This document shows positions 9,617 to 20,324 of a DNA stretch of 64,000 nucleotides, in pieces (position 1 is the stretch's first letter; every line of letters starts with the position of its first letter). The notes below the pieces were generated by a model, which saw only the letters and a program-made list of their open reading frames with translations, did not search any database and was not told where the DNA came from. A program made the translations under genes and the position numbers. The stretch comes from Drechmeria coniospora (taxonomy: Eukaryota; Ascomycota; Sordariomycetes; Hypocreales; Ophiocordycipitaceae): NCBI RefSeq assembly GCF_001625195.1, contig NC_054389.1:10474520-10538519 (forward strand), read 5' to 3'.

Positions 9617-12229
9617 ATGATACCCCTCCATGGCCGGCCGCCGCGCCGCATTCTCTTCCTCGACGCCTACGACTCCTTCACCAACAACATCGTCTCGCTG
9701 CTGAAGGATGCCCTCGGCCGCAGCGTCCAGGTCCACGTCCTGCACATGGACCTCCGCACCCTCGACACGGACCCGGAGCCGGACTGGACGGCCGACCAGT
9801 TCCTCGACCGCCTGTCAGCCTTTGACGCCGTCGTCTGCGGTCCCGGTCCGGGATCGCCTCTCCACGACGCCGACGTGGGTGCCTTCAAGCTGCTCTGGAA
9901 TCTGCCGCCCGACAAGGTCGTCCCCGTCCTCGGCATCTGCCTTGGCTTCCAGAGCCTCGTCGCCCATTTCGGCGGCCGCATTCGGAGGTTGCGTAGGGGC
10001 CTGCACGGCATGGTCAGGGAGATTGACCACCTTCGGGAGCCAGCCGGCGACATCTTCGACGGTGTGCCGCCTTTCAGCGCCACGCTGTATCACAGTCTCT
10101 GCGCCGACGTTGGCCAGGATGCCATTCCCGCCGACGCCTGGCCTCGGTGCCGGTGGGACCCTCCTTCCGTCGCCCCTGACCTCATGCCGCTGGCCTGGAC
10201 GCTCGAGGGAAGCGAGGAGGACGGCGCGGAGGAACGCATCCTCATGGCGGTTCGCCACGCGACCCTGCCGCTCTGGGGGGTTCAGTACCATCCCGAGTCG
10301 GTCTGCACCGATCCTGCGGCCCACGCCGTCATCGAGAACTGGTTTCGTCAGGCGCTCCAGTGGAACGACGTGGCGAGGAGAGCCGTCGACCGGACCGTCG
10401 TCTACGCCGACAGCCTCGACCCGTCCAACCACACGCTTCCGGGCCTGCGCTCGACCGAAAGCCTCCAAGATTTCCGTTGGTGGCAGGATATGCAGTCAGG
10501 TCTGGCGAGGGAAGCCGTTGCGGCCGGATACGCCTGCAGGCGGATCGAGCTGCCCGACGCCGTCGACACCGCCGACGTCGCCGAGCTTCTCGGCCTCGGC
10601 CGCTCCGACACCATCATTCTCGACTCGTCGAGCACCGTCAACGGCGACCCCCTGGCCCGAAACTCCATCTTGGCCCTCGACCTCGCCGAGGCACTCCGGT
10701 TGGAGTACACGGTTGGGGACGAATACGTCACCCTGCGACGGCCGCCGACGTCGACGCGCAAGGAAGAGAGTCAACGGATTTGGCTCTGCGACCGGCCCCG
10801 CGACCGAGGCCACGATCCATGGACGCCCTGGCACGTCGTTTCCGAGTTTTGGCGCCAACGGCAGACGCCCCAGGAGGGCCTCCAGATCCAGTCGCCCACC
10901 TTCACCGGCGGCTTCCTCGGCTTCGTCACCTACGAGATGGGCCTGAGCACGCTGAGCGCCGGCCTCGTATCGGACGAAAGGGGACACCGCCGGCCCGACA
11001 TCTGCATGGCCTGGGTCTCCAAGAGCGTTGTGCTGGATCACAAGGCTGGCCTGGCGTACATTCAGGCTCTGACGACCAAGGAGTCGGATGATTCTTGGAT
11101 CGCCCACGTCGTCGACCTTCTCGAGAAGTCGCCCGTCTGGCAAGGTGCAGACGGCCTGAACGGAACGGCACCCAGCAGCAAATACTCCCACGAGGCGTTG
11201 CTGCAGCACGCCGGCAAACCGGGCGGCAGGATGCACTTTGACATCCCCAACCCGAAAAAGTACGAGCGCAATGTGAGCCGGTGCCAGGATGCAATTCGAG
11301 ATGGCGAGTCGTACGAGCTGTGCTTTACGACACAGACGACCATGACGCGACCGGTCGGGGACGACACTCCGCGCCACATCTGTCGACGGGACGGCGCCGA
11401 CAATGGCATCCATTCGACGAAGCGGCGCCCGTTGGGGGGGGAGCACGGCACGCCGTGGCAGATATTCCGCACCCTCCGCGCGCGCCAGCCAGCCCCGTTC
11501 GGCTCCTTCATCCGCCTCGGCGGCGCCACCGTCATCAGCTCCTCGCCCGAGCGCTTCCTCACCCACGACGCCCGCGGCCTCTGCTCGATGCGACCGATGA
11601 AGGGTACCGTTCGCAAGTCGACAGCCGTCTCGACCCTCGCCGAGGCCGAGGCCATCCTGCACGTGCCGAAGGAGGAGGCCGAGAACCTGATGATTGTCGA
11701 TCTCGTCCGCCACGACCTCTACGGCGTCTGCGGCGCCGGCAGCGTCACCGTCCCGGACCTGCTGCGCGTCGAGGAGTACGCGACCGTGTTCCAGATGGTG
11801 ACGGCCGTCGACGGCCAGCTCCCGGCCGCGCGCCTCGCCTCCGGCACGGACCCTTCGGGCGGAGCCTTCCCCTTCACCGGCGTCGACGTGCTCGCCGCCG
11901 CGCTGCCGCCCGGGAGCATGACGGGCGCGCCCAAGAAGCGCAGCTGCGAAATCCTGCGCCACCTCGAGCCGGTCGAGCGGAGCGTCTACGCCGGCGTCGT
12001 CGGCTACCTCAGCGCCGGCGGTCGCGCCGACTGGAGCGTCACCATCCGAACCCTCTTCCGCTGGGACGACGAGACGCTGGCGCCGGCCGAGGGCGAGGCG
12101 CGCCCGCGCGAGGTGTGGCGCATCGGTGCCGGCGGTGCCGTCACGACGCTAAGCACGCCCGAGGGGGAGAGGGAGGAGATGTTCACCAAGCTCTGCGGGC
12201 CGTTGGGTGTCTTCATGGACGCCGCGTAG
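9617..12229 (+). CDS. ABZ1: Bifunctional aminodeoxychorismate synthase (PabA-PabB fusion)
   Basis: Single exon, 870 aa. It makes 4-amino-4-deoxychorismate from chorismate and glutamine, the first committed step to p-aminobenzoate and folate, in the cytosol. Residues 1-250 form a class I glutamine amidotransferase: GPGPGSP, nucleophile Cys108 in LGICLGFQ, and His225/Glu227 in QYHPES. Residues ~410-865 are the chorismate-binding domain, with SSSPERF, the VDLVRHDL motif, and GSMTGAPKKRS near the end. The key discriminator is Lys662 in MRPMKGT: aminodeoxychorismate synthases have Lys here, whereas anthranilate synthases have Ala. The reading frame is intact and catalytic residues are present, so activity is expected. 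The ATG at 9617 places the Rossmann-like start (RRILFLDAYDSFTNN) directly at the N-terminus. Confidence 0.93.
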   Translation: MIPLHGRPPRRILFLDAYDSFTNNIVSLLKDALGRSVQVHVLHMDLRTLDTDPEPDWTADQFLDRLSAFDAVVCGPGPGSPLHDADVGAFKLLWNLPPDKVVPVLGICLGFQSLVAHFGGRIRRLRRGLHGMVREIDHLREPAGDIFDGVPPFSATLYHSLCADVGQDAIPADAWPRCRWDPPSVAPDLMPLAWTLEGSEEDGAEERILMAVRHATLPLWGVQYHPESVCTDPAAHAVIENWFRQALQWNDVARRAVDRTVVYADSLDPSNHTLPGLRSTESLQDFRWWQDMQSGLAREAVAAGYACRRIELPDAVDTADVAELLGLGRSDTIILDSSSTVNGDPLARNSILALDLAEALRLEYTVGDEYVTLRRPPTSTRKEESQRIWLCDRPRDRGHDPWTPWHVVSEFWRQRQTPQEGLQIQSPTFTGGFLGFVTYEMGLSTLSAGLVSDERGHRRPDICMAWVSKSVVLDHKAGLAYIQALTTKESDDSWIAHVVDLLEKSPVWQGADGLNGTAPSSKYSHEALLQHAGKPGGRMHFDIPNPKKYERNVSRCQDAIRDGESYELCFTTQTTMTRPVGDDTPRHICRRDGADNGIHSTKRRPLGGEHGTPWQIFRTLRARQPAPFGSFIRLGGATVISSSPERFLTHDARGLCSMRPMKGTVRKSTAVSTLAEAEAILHVPKEEAENLMIVDLVRHDLYGVCGAGSVTVPDLLRVEEYATVFQMVTAVDGQLPAARLASGTDPSGGAFPFTGVDVLAAALPPGSMTGAPKKRSCEILRHLEPVERSVYAGVVGYLSAGGRADWSVTIRTLFRWDDETLAPAEGEARPREVWRIGAGGAVTTLSTPEGEREEMFTKLCGPLGVFMDAA

Positions 12230-12614
12230 GCACCGCAGACGACGGCGTCCGACGATGAGATGCCACTCGGGCGCGCACGCATCTCAAGTTTTCACCATGA
12301 CGCCATATCTTTGCACGCATTCGAACAGCGGACTGTAGACCAGGGTACGGCGCACGCCATGTAGTATGGAAGGAAGGCCGTCATGAGGGATACAAAGGAC
12401 ACGGAGCATTGGATAGATAACTTGACAAACCGACCGACCATACGAGGCAAACCAAAGATACATGATGAAACTGTCGTCATCGCTTGATGCTTCCTCCCCG
12501 CCGGTGGTGTCGCGCGTACGTCTCCGTCGACGGGTTCGACTCGCGACGGTCTGGTGCACTCTGCTAAGAGGTATCAACCTAGACAGGCTAGAATAGCGCC
12601 GCGGCAGCGACGGG
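12230..12614. other. Convergent intergenic spacer
   Basis: About 385 bp between the aminodeoxychorismate synthase stop and the VPS55 stop. The two genes converge, so it should hold both 3' ends. Nothing else is seen. Confidence 0.6.
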
Positions 12615-13109
12615 TCAAAACTCGTGATCCTCCTGGAAGAACATGCCGAAGCTTATGATGGTCCCGTAGATCAAGAGGCCGCCAACAACGGACATGATCA
12701 TGGCTTCAACGCGAATGAGGTCCGAGTGGGCGAGCACGACGGGGAGGGCTGGGCACGATGGCAAATGTAAGCAGCGGGTTCGTTGCACGAGATGGCAGAA
12801 GGGCAGGCCAGATGGGAGAGGGAGAGGGAGGGGGAGAGGGAGGGGGAGCGTACCGATGCCCATGACGACGAAGAAGCCGGTGAAGAAGCGGCCGAGGTCG
12901 AGGACGGCGGCGCCGGAGCTCTCGACGAAGTCGTCGGGGTTCGCGCAGCGGCTGCAGATCCAGTTGGGCAGCGGGGCGACGACGTAGGTGGCGACGACGA
13001 GGAGTGGGTAGTAGACTTTGAAGAGGGCGCATGAGAGGATGACGAGCAGGAAGCCGACAGCGAGGACGAAGGAGAGGGCGATGATGGTCTTGAGCCCAGC
13101 CGAGGCCAT
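12615..13109 (-). CDS. VPS55: Vacuolar protein sorting protein Vps55 (LEPROT family)
   Basis: Model: complement(join(12615..12748, 12854..13109)), 129 aa. The start is at MASAGLKTIIALSFVLAVGF, inside a longer open frame. Splicing the 105-nt intron (12749-12853) joins FFVVMGI to ALPVVLAHSDLIRVEAM, restoring the family sequence. Four hydrophobic segments and the conserved APLPNWICSRCANPDDFVES and LLIYGTIISF motifs identify the Vps55 / leptin-receptor-overlapping-transcript family. With Vps68 it acts in late-endosome-to-vacuole sorting. Length matches the family (about 130-140 aa). The intron is dominated by a CTCCCT/GGGAGA purine-pyrimidine tract. Divergent from MAK16. Confidence 0.93.
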   Translation of the reverse strand: MASAGLKTIIALSFVLAVGFLLVILSCALFKVYYPLLVVATYVVAPLPNWICSRCANPDDFVESSGAAVLDLGRFFTGFFVVMGIGTLPLPLPLPLPLPSGLPFCHLVQRTRCLHLPSCPALPVVLAHSDLIRVEAMIMSVVGGLLIYGTIISFGMFFQEDHEF

Positions 13110-13895
13110 GGTGACGGTTGCCGCAACGGGCGTCTTCTGCGGTACGGTGAGAGCGGGGGGCGACGGTCGAGGGGCCCCGCGAAGGGGAGCAGGAGTAGAT
13201 GGGAAGCGAGCCGATCGGGGGGCTGGGAGGATAGCTTGCTTCGTCGAGGAGGATGGCCGTTCCGGTTTACCTGACGGCGGCTCGAGTTGTGTGGAGATGC
13301 TAGGGAATTGCACGGTTGGTATGCGCTGCACTCGAATGCGTAGGTACAGTGGGGTTAGGCAACCAAGTGTATGAAGGTTAGCTGCGAATGCCCGCCGTGC
13401 CGGTACAGTACAAGAATGCGTACTTGCTTGTCCACCAAACCAAAGTACAGCTACTTACTTTCATGGACTTGCACCACAGGGCCAGTTCATGCGGCAACGA
13501 GCCCGTCATGTCCTGGCGGTGCTGGCGTCAGCGGGTCACCGTCAGCCACTTGCGGCAACGTGGAGCAGTCGGAGCAGCCTTCTTCCGTCGCCGAACAGCC
13601 ATCCGGCAAGGCCTGGCACCACGGAAGGCGGTGAAGGCGGCCAGAGAGGTCTTTGGCCTATCAGCGATGGTCAAAAAAATCTCAAAACTCCTTGCTGGGA
13701 AAATATCAGCCCCGCCGTTCTTTTTTCTGCAGTTGGTGCCCGTCTCCTGTCTTTGCTGCCGCCTCTCAGCACATTTTCAACCGCTCCTGGTCGAGTCCCC
13801 CCTCTCTCATTCCTTGCCTCAACGTTCTCCCCGTTTAAGAAAAAAAAAAAAAAGGAGGCTGCGTCTGAAGAGAGCGCCGCGACTGCATAGAAGCC
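13110..13895. promoter_or_regulatory. Shared divergent promoter region VPS55 / MAK16
   Basis: About 790 bp between the two start codons. It includes pyrimidine-rich stretches around 13790-13830 and a run of 14 A at about 13840-13853 just upstream of MAK16, plausible transcription-start neighbourhoods. No specific factor site is claimed. Confidence 0.45.
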
Positions 13896-14881
13896 ATGGC
13901 GTCGGACGAGATTGTCTGGCAAATCATCAACCAGCAGTTTTGCTCCTTCAAGCTCAAGTACGTCGAGTCAATCGATGGATGGATGGATGGGCAACGACTA
14001 ACACGGCGTGCAGGACGGAAAAGGAGCAAAACTTTTGCCGCAACGAATACAACGTCACCGGCTTCTGCAATCGTCAGTCATGCCCTCTCGCCAACTCCCG
14101 GTACGCGACGGTGCGCCAGCACCCGACCAAGGATACGCTCTACCTCTACATGAAGACGATCGAGCGCGCCCACCTGCCGTCCAAGATGTGGGAGAAGATT
14201 AAGCTCTCCAACAACTACACAAAGGCGCTCGAGCAGCTTGACGAGCGGCTCATCTACTGGCCCAAGTTCCTCATTCACAAGTGCAAGCAGCGCCTCACGC
14301 GCCTCACGCAGGTCCAGATCCGCATGCGCAGGATCGCGGCGGAAGAGGAGCGCCTGGGAGAGAAGCTCGTGCCGAAGCTGGCGCCCAAGATCAAGAACCG
14401 CGAACAGGCTCGAGAGCGGAAGGCGGAGGCGGCGGCCAAGCTGGAGCGGACGATTGAACGAGAGCTCGTCGAGCGCCTACGGCAGGGCGCCTACGGCGAC
14501 CAGCCGATGAACGTGAGCGAGACGATCTGGAAGAAGGTGCTCAACGCCATGGAGCGCGAGGGTCAGGGCGAGCGGGATGAGGACATGGACGAAGGCGTCG
14601 AATCGGACGACGAGGAGCGCGAGAGCGAGGACGGCGAGGGGGCGGTCGAGTACGTCTCCGACATTGACGAGAGCGACGAGGACCTCGACGAGCTCGAGGA
14701 CTGGTTGGAAAGCGACGACGACGAGGTGGAGGAGGAGGAAGCGGAGGTGGACAGCGAGGACGAGAAGGAGGCGAGCAAGAAGCGCAAGCGCGGCAAGGTG
14801 ACCAAGATGAACAGCAAGCGGGCGAAGAAGGTGGCGGGCGAGAAGGAAAAGCTGACACTGACAAACGAGTTGGCATGGTGA
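13896..14881 (+). CDS. MAK16: Ribosome biogenesis protein Mak16
   Basis: Model: join(13896..13957, 14014..14881), 309 aa. The short first exon encodes [20 protein letters not shown]; the 56-nt intron has donor GTACGT, a GACTAAC branch site and acceptor GCAG, and joins to [18 protein letters not shown]. Mak16 is a nucleolar/nuclear factor for 60S subunit assembly. Residues ~1-190 form the conserved L28e-like/Mak16 domain, with four cysteines (16, 29, 39, 44) spaced like a metal-binding site. The C-terminal third is highly acidic (Asp/Glu runs), followed by a basic nuclear-localisation-like segment (KKRKRGK). The frame is intact. Confidence 0.95.
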
Positions 14882-16323
14882 GAATTCCGGGAACGGTTGC
14901 GCCGTTTGCCATTCTGCGGCATTGGCAATCGGCATCGACATTGGCATCAGCATCGGCGTTGGCATATATCGGCATAGACGTTGTGCACGTCGCTTCGTCT
15001 CGCAAGGGGACACAGCTGCGCCAAGTATGGCGTTTCGGACCCATTGTATGTATTTCCATTTGCTGAAACAAATTTTGACTCCTTGGCCACCTTTCCCGTT
15101 GTTTTTGGTGACGAGAGAGTCCCAGGATGCAACATGTGAAGAAGTAGCGGTGCAGGAGAAAAGGCCGTTATTCTGTTTCTTGATGATGATGCAATCGATG
15201 CCTCTCCTGCCAATACATTTATTTGCTGGTGTGCGGTAGGCCTCTAGCAGTGGAGTCACCCCACCCCCAAGTAATAATACTTACAGTACTGTACAGTACA
15301 AGTACGGAGTAATACTGTAAGTACTTACTTACACTTACTCCGTACATGTGTCCGGACCTCATCCTAGAAGTACAGTACAACTACAAGTGGACACCTACAC
15401 CTATTAATACTTGTACAGGTACTGTAAACCCAAGTCCAGCACTCGTAATCCGAACATACTGTGCTGTCCAGTACTCACATCTACTGTACGGAGTACATGT
15501 ACAGTGCTTGGGCGGAGTCCGTGTACCGAGAACTCCGTAGCTGTATTACTTACCTAGTAGACGACACGCCGACATGCGGATGTACACCTGCAGTGCACCT
15601 ATTTGTACTGTACTCCGTTCAGACTGCCGAACGAGTACTTGTACGTACGAAATCGTGCTTTGGCACAAATACTATTAATATTCCCACAAGGCACGGAGTA
15701 CAGAGTACGGGGCACCGAACGGAACCCTCGGTACGGTGCACTGAAACGAGCACTAACCAGGTATTTGCTAGGTGTGCGGATAGATGCAAGTACAGTACTC
15801 CCTTAGTACTTTTGCACATACAATTACTTGTACCTGTACCCCCAAGTACACCTACTGCTCATGCTCGAGCACTGTCAATACGTAGCTACAGTACTTACGG
15901 AGTACTTACGGAGTACTTACGGAGTACTTACGGAATACTTTCGGAGTACTTATAATACGAACGGAGTACAGCTGCGTTACCAAGTACCAAGTACACCTAA
16001 GTAGGTACATGGCCCAAGCCAAGTCGCCAACCTTCATTTCCTCTTCTCAACACCCGCTCTCATCATCCTCTCTCGCAACGAAGCCATCGCTGGCTCGTCA
16101 GCTTCCATACCAACCGCTCTGCGTTTTCCAACGTGCTCGCCGAACTGGGCTACCAATTGCCTCTGTCCGATCTCACAGCACGACGTCTCGGCTTTCCTGA
16201 CACGACGGACGACGACGGGGCCAACCCCCCTCCCCCTCCCCCTCCCCCTCTCGCCCTTGGCCCCTCCCTCAGTGCCGGCCAACCGAAGGCTCGCGCACGA
16301 GTCGGGCGGCAAAAGAAAGCACC
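14882..16323. other. Intergenic region with dense TACTCCGTA motifs
   Basis: No gene seen. From about 15280 to 16010 the sequence is packed with TACTCCGTA, TACGGAGTA and GTACTGTAC words, including a short tandem series of ACGGAGTACTT at 15896-15950. The last 300 bases (CT-rich) presumably serve the MSO1-like gene. Confidence 0.7.
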
Positions 16324-17172
16324 ATGACGTCGTGGTACTCCAACATCCTCACGAGGACGACGTCGCAGATCTCGTCGCTGCGCGCCACTCTGCTCTCGTC
16401 GGACGCCGATGGCGACACCGAAGACGACACCCACGTTTGCCGCGTCCTCCGCAACTACTACAACGACAAGGGCCGTCCGCTGCCTCCCTGGCTGCCGCCC
16501 GACCCCAAGGCCGCCGTCCCCGTTCCCCAGACGCTCTATGCGCAGCCGCAGGCCGGCTCTCGTTACGGCCTTGGCGCACCGCAGCAGCAAGGTGGCGGTG
16601 CTGCCGGCGGTCCCTTGAGCAGTCTGTGGGATAGCGCAGGTCCCAGCAGCGGCCCTCCGCCCTCCCGACCCCAGAACCTCCGCGCGGGTCGATCGATGCC
16701 GGTCGGAATGATGGTCGGTACCGCAAGAGGAGGTGGCGGCGGCGGCGGCGGGGGAGGAGGTGTTGGAGTCGGAGGCGGAGCACCACCACCACCTCCTCCC
16801 GCCTCTGCGTGGGACGATGGCAACGGAGCGCGTCCGCTGCCGAGCCAACGTGCGGGCAGCTACCAGCCCGCCGCCGCCGGAGCCGTGCCCGCCGGCACAT
16901 CGGCCCAGGAGCGTCTCCGGCAGCGTTTCTGGGGCGGCACCTCGTCGCGGACGCAGAGTCCCCTGCAGAACAGCGTCTCGCAGCAGGGTCCCTTCCAACC
17001 GCCCGGTGGCGGTGCCGGCGCCGGTGCCGCGCCGTCCAGCTACGATGACCGCTACGCGCCCGACTCTGCTTACGACGCCGGCGGCGGCGGCGGTGGCGGG
17101 GACCCAAGGCAGGGCCTCCCTACCTTTTCGAGGAGGCAAGGTCTGCCCAACGGGCCGAGGGGGTACCGGTGA
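16324..17172 (+). CDS. MSO1: Mso1-like Sec1-binding exocytosis protein
   Basis: Single exon, 282 aa. Residues 1-60 (MTSWYSNILTRTTSQISSLR, then DADGDTEDDTHVCRVLRNYY and PPWLPPDP) match the Sec1-binding region of Mso1, which in yeast binds the SM protein Sec1 and the Rab Sec4 at sites of exocytosis. The rest is disordered: Gln/Gly/Pro-rich, a run of ten or more Gly near residue 145, a polyproline patch, the conserved-looking SAQERLRQRFWG motif near residue 195, and a Gly-rich tail ending GPRGYR. The assignment rests on the N-terminal domain. Confidence 0.78.
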   Translation: MTSWYSNILTRTTSQISSLRATLLSSDADGDTEDDTHVCRVLRNYYNDKGRPLPPWLPPDPKAAVPVPQTLYAQPQAGSRYGLGAPQQQGGGAAGGPLSSLWDSAGPSSGPPPSRPQNLRAGRSMPVGMMVGTARGGGGGGGGGGGVGVGGGAPPPPPPASAWDDGNGARPLPSQRAGSYQPAAAGAVPAGTSAQERLRQRFWGGTSSRTQSPLQNSVSQQGPFQPPGGGAGAGAAPSSYDDRYAPDSAYDAGGGGGGGDPRQGLPTFSRRQGLPNGPRGYR

Positions 17173-17552
17173 TGGTGCCCCGAGCCGTCTGCTGTTCGCC
17201 ACGTCGCGTCCCTGTGCTTTTTGGTTGCTGGCGTCGATTTGCATGCACGCATGAATGGAGTTATACCCGGTCTTGACATTTAATGAAACAGAGCACCGTC
17301 GTTGAGGACAACTGTACAGCTTCAGAGCGAGAGTGGGTAGCGGTTGACACGCATGGTTGTCGTTGGAAGTGCCGTATGTAAACTCGGCTAAGCAGCAGTT
17401 CTCCAGCTCCATCAACTCCTTGGCCTCCCTTCGCCGCTTGGCAATCTCGCGTGGGAACAAAGTGCCGAATCGCAGAGCCACGTGACACGCATATCATGAC
17501 ATGGAGAGACAACAGATTCAGACAGGCTGGCTGGACCATGCAGCCCAGCTTC
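17173..17552. other. Convergent intergenic spacer
   Basis: About 380 bp between the MSO1-like stop and the GYP7 stop; these genes converge. No other feature recognised. Confidence 0.6.
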
Positions 17553-20324
17553 TCAGCCAGTCGGCATCCCAGCTTCCCCTCCCTGAACCGACGCCTTCCG
17601 AGGAAGCACTTCCACTTTTCTGCTCAGCAGCTTGCGCAGCTCCGGCGTGATCACTCGTCGTTCCGGTTCGTTGGGCTCCTTGCCTTTGGCCGTCGCCGCA
17701 GTTCCCTGCCTCGACGCGGGGCTAGATGACGTCGCCGCTGGCTGCGCTGCGCTCGGGCTGCCAGAACGCTCCACGACACGTGGAGGGGGGAAGTTTTGTT
17801 TCTTGTCAACGGCTTCGACGAGGCGCTGGAATCTCCGGAAGAGGGCCTCGGCGCGGATGAGCGTCGATTCGAGGTCAATCGTGCTGGACAGCTCGTTGAC
17901 TTGTGAGCCGGTTAGCTCTCGTCTGGCTCGTGAGGGAAGCATCTGCACGCGCGAAATGTGCGTCTTGCGTCTGGGTAAACGTACCATACTTGAGCACCTC
18001 GTCAAAGGCCTTGAGATGGTCCATGATGACGTCTCTGTGCTTCTCGAGGATGGCGAGCGCGACGAAGAGCGGAAACTCGGCCGTCAGGTAGTCGGTCCAC
18101 AGCCCCTCCCACAGTCGCAGCACGTCCATCCAGCCAAACTCGCGCTTGTACCAGACGAGCACCATGCGGAAGAAAAAGAAGAAGTTGGTGCTGTCCGCGC
18201 TCTCGAGGTGGTTCCACAGCTTGGGGTCCATGAACTGGACGAGATGGTCGAGCGCGAGCAGCTGCGCCCTCATGCCGGACTGGTCTCGCAGAAAGTTGCG
18301 CTCCATTCGCTCCATGAACTTTTGGAACGCCCAAAAGGCGATGGCGTCATCCTGGATGACGGCGTAGATGGGGGCGAGAAGGTCCGACATGCCCTGGACG
18401 TAGCCGAGGTCTTTGTTGTACTCGTTGTACGTGAGCAGCATCTCCTTCATCTGCTCGAGGTGGACGTTGGTCCCGACCTCGGCAAAGGGCGAGCTCGGGT
18501 CCGGGTGAGGCGTGTCTTCGCCTTGGAAGAGGGGCACGTTGCGGTCCGTGCGATGGACGTCCTTTTCTGCACCGTCGTCAGCGAAGTCGTCGTGGGACGA
18601 GAGAGAGAGAGAGAGGGCGGGACGTCAACTTGCCGATGCGCCCCTTCTGCTCGCGCCACCAGTCGCCCGTTTCCCCCTCGCCGCCTTCCCCATCCAACCT
18701 CTCCCACCAGGAATGCTTCAGGCGATAGTAGTAATCCCGCAGGGACGCCATTTCGGCCTTTCGCTCGTCGGCCGTGCCGTGCCAACCATGGACGCCGAGG
18801 AGGAAGAGCCAGGCCTCCTGGCGGACGCCATCATCGGCATCCAACCCGCCGTGGAAAATTCGCTCCTTGACCTCGTCGACCGTCACCAACAGTCGGCCGC
18901 TTTCGGCGTCGAAGAACTTTCTCCACTCCTCCATCGTCACGGGACGGCGGCGCTCGTCGAGCGATAGCGAGGTGGCACCCTCGAGGAGCTCAAACTCGCC
19001 GACGTCGGTGTCTTCGAGCTCCATGAGGTCGCGGGCAGTCCAGAAGCGGCCTCTTCTGTCCCGCTCGCTCTGTTCGGCAATGCCCATCGCCCACCGGGCG
19101 AGGTATATCCGGGCGCTGTCGAACTCGTCCTGCAGGGTCTGGACCTCGGGATTCCGCAGCAATCTCTTGACCTGGGGCGGCATGTTTGAGTTTTCGGCAA
19201 AGTCTTGGGCGGCGCGTCTGGTGAAGGTGGTGACCTTGCTGAGGTGGTTCATCAGGTTCCAGCCGGTTTCCTTGACGAGCTTGACGAAGGGATCCATCTC
19301 GGCATCTCGACTGCTCGATCCGGCGTTGCCGCCCTTGCCGCGAGCTGCCGTGGCCGCCGGGGCGGGGATGGCTCCGAAGGCCGTCCGGTCCTCGGACGTG
19401 GGCTCGACGAGGTAGATGTTGGGCTCGGCCGTCGATCTCTCCAAGGTGATGTACCTGCGCAGCCAGCGAAGGACTTCGTCGGCACCCCAGAACGTCTGGC
19501 CGTCGTCGCCGAAGGGGTCAAAGTTGTCCTTGGTCAGCTTCCGCTTCTGCAGCACCGTGCTCTCGCACTCGTTGTCGTGGAAGAAGAGGGCGGGGAAGCT
19601 GTCTCCGGCCCTCGAGTTGATGATGACGGACCCGTACCACCAACCGAGACTGGGCGGCCGAACGAGGAGCGAGTATACGGCGCTCATGGGGATGGCGAAG
19701 GAGTAGCCGCCTACGGAGCCGCTGTGGGTGGTGACGGTGGGCGGCGGAGGAACGAGATAGGACTGCTTCGGCGGCGAGTCCCCGTCGGAGAGGTCGACCT
19801 TGACGTAGACACTTGCCGAGTCCCCCAGGGCGGATTCGGGCACCCACGCGAGAAGCAGGTCGGCCGAGACTGGCGGCTGCGAGTGGCGGGAAGACGACGA
19901 CGTCGGCCGGTCATCTCGAGGTCTCTTCTGCTGCAGAAGGGCAATATAGCCCGGGATGTTGTCTTTGGCGGATGGCGTCGGGTGAACGTAGACCTGTCAC
20001 GAAGGTGTCAGATTTTCGTCGTCGACGCGTGCGGGCAAGGCGAGGCAATGGGGATGGAACGCAAAATGTGGACGTGAAGCACTCAAAATGTCATGCAGAA
20101 GGCAGACAGAAGTCCTCCAAGCGGCGCGCGTGAAAGGCAGCCGCAGCAAGGCCGCACGCACGTACCTTGCTCTTCGAGAACAGGAGCTTGACCCCCCTCC
20201 CCGTCTCGACCTGGGTGACTGTGTTGTAGCCACCTTCCTCGTCGTCGCTCAGAGCATAGAAACTGGTTGACGGTGACGCTGCCCGCTGCGGGACATGTTC
20301 TGCCGATGAGGCACCGGAGGCCAT
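17553..20324 (-). CDS. GYP7: Rab GTPase-activating protein Gyp7 (TBC domain)
   Basis: Model: complement(join(17553..17899, 17985..18566, 18634..19993, 20166..20324)), 815 aa. Exon 1 runs from MASGASSAEH to LLFSKSK; exon 2 resumes at VYVHPTP. Residues ~1-260 correspond to the Gyp7 N-terminal Rab-binding domain; the TBC domain spans ~405-700. The intron at 18567-18633 must start with GCAAGT to give RIEKDVHRTDRN, which restores the Arg-finger motif IxxDxxR; a GT donor two bases downstream breaks the frame. The Gln finger is in YVQGM. Gyp7 accelerates GTP hydrolysis on Ypt7/Rab7 and so limits vacuole fusion. The last intron joins EVLKY to VNELSSTIDLES. Both finger residues are present, so an active GAP is expected. 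Confidence 0.93.
18567..18633 (-). other. GC-AG intron of GYP7
   Basis: 67-nt intron read on the minus strand. The donor is GCAAGT and the acceptor GTGCAG. Only this choice joins codons to give IEKDVHRT. The intron interior is mostly a CT repeat. GC-AG introns are a known minority class, usually with the strong GCAAGT consensus seen here. Confidence 0.8.

Noticed and set aside
9617..12229. Possible anthranilate synthase
   Set aside because: The PMKGT motif has the Lys typical of aminodeoxychorismate synthase; anthranilate synthases have Ala there. The amidotransferase-first fusion also fits.
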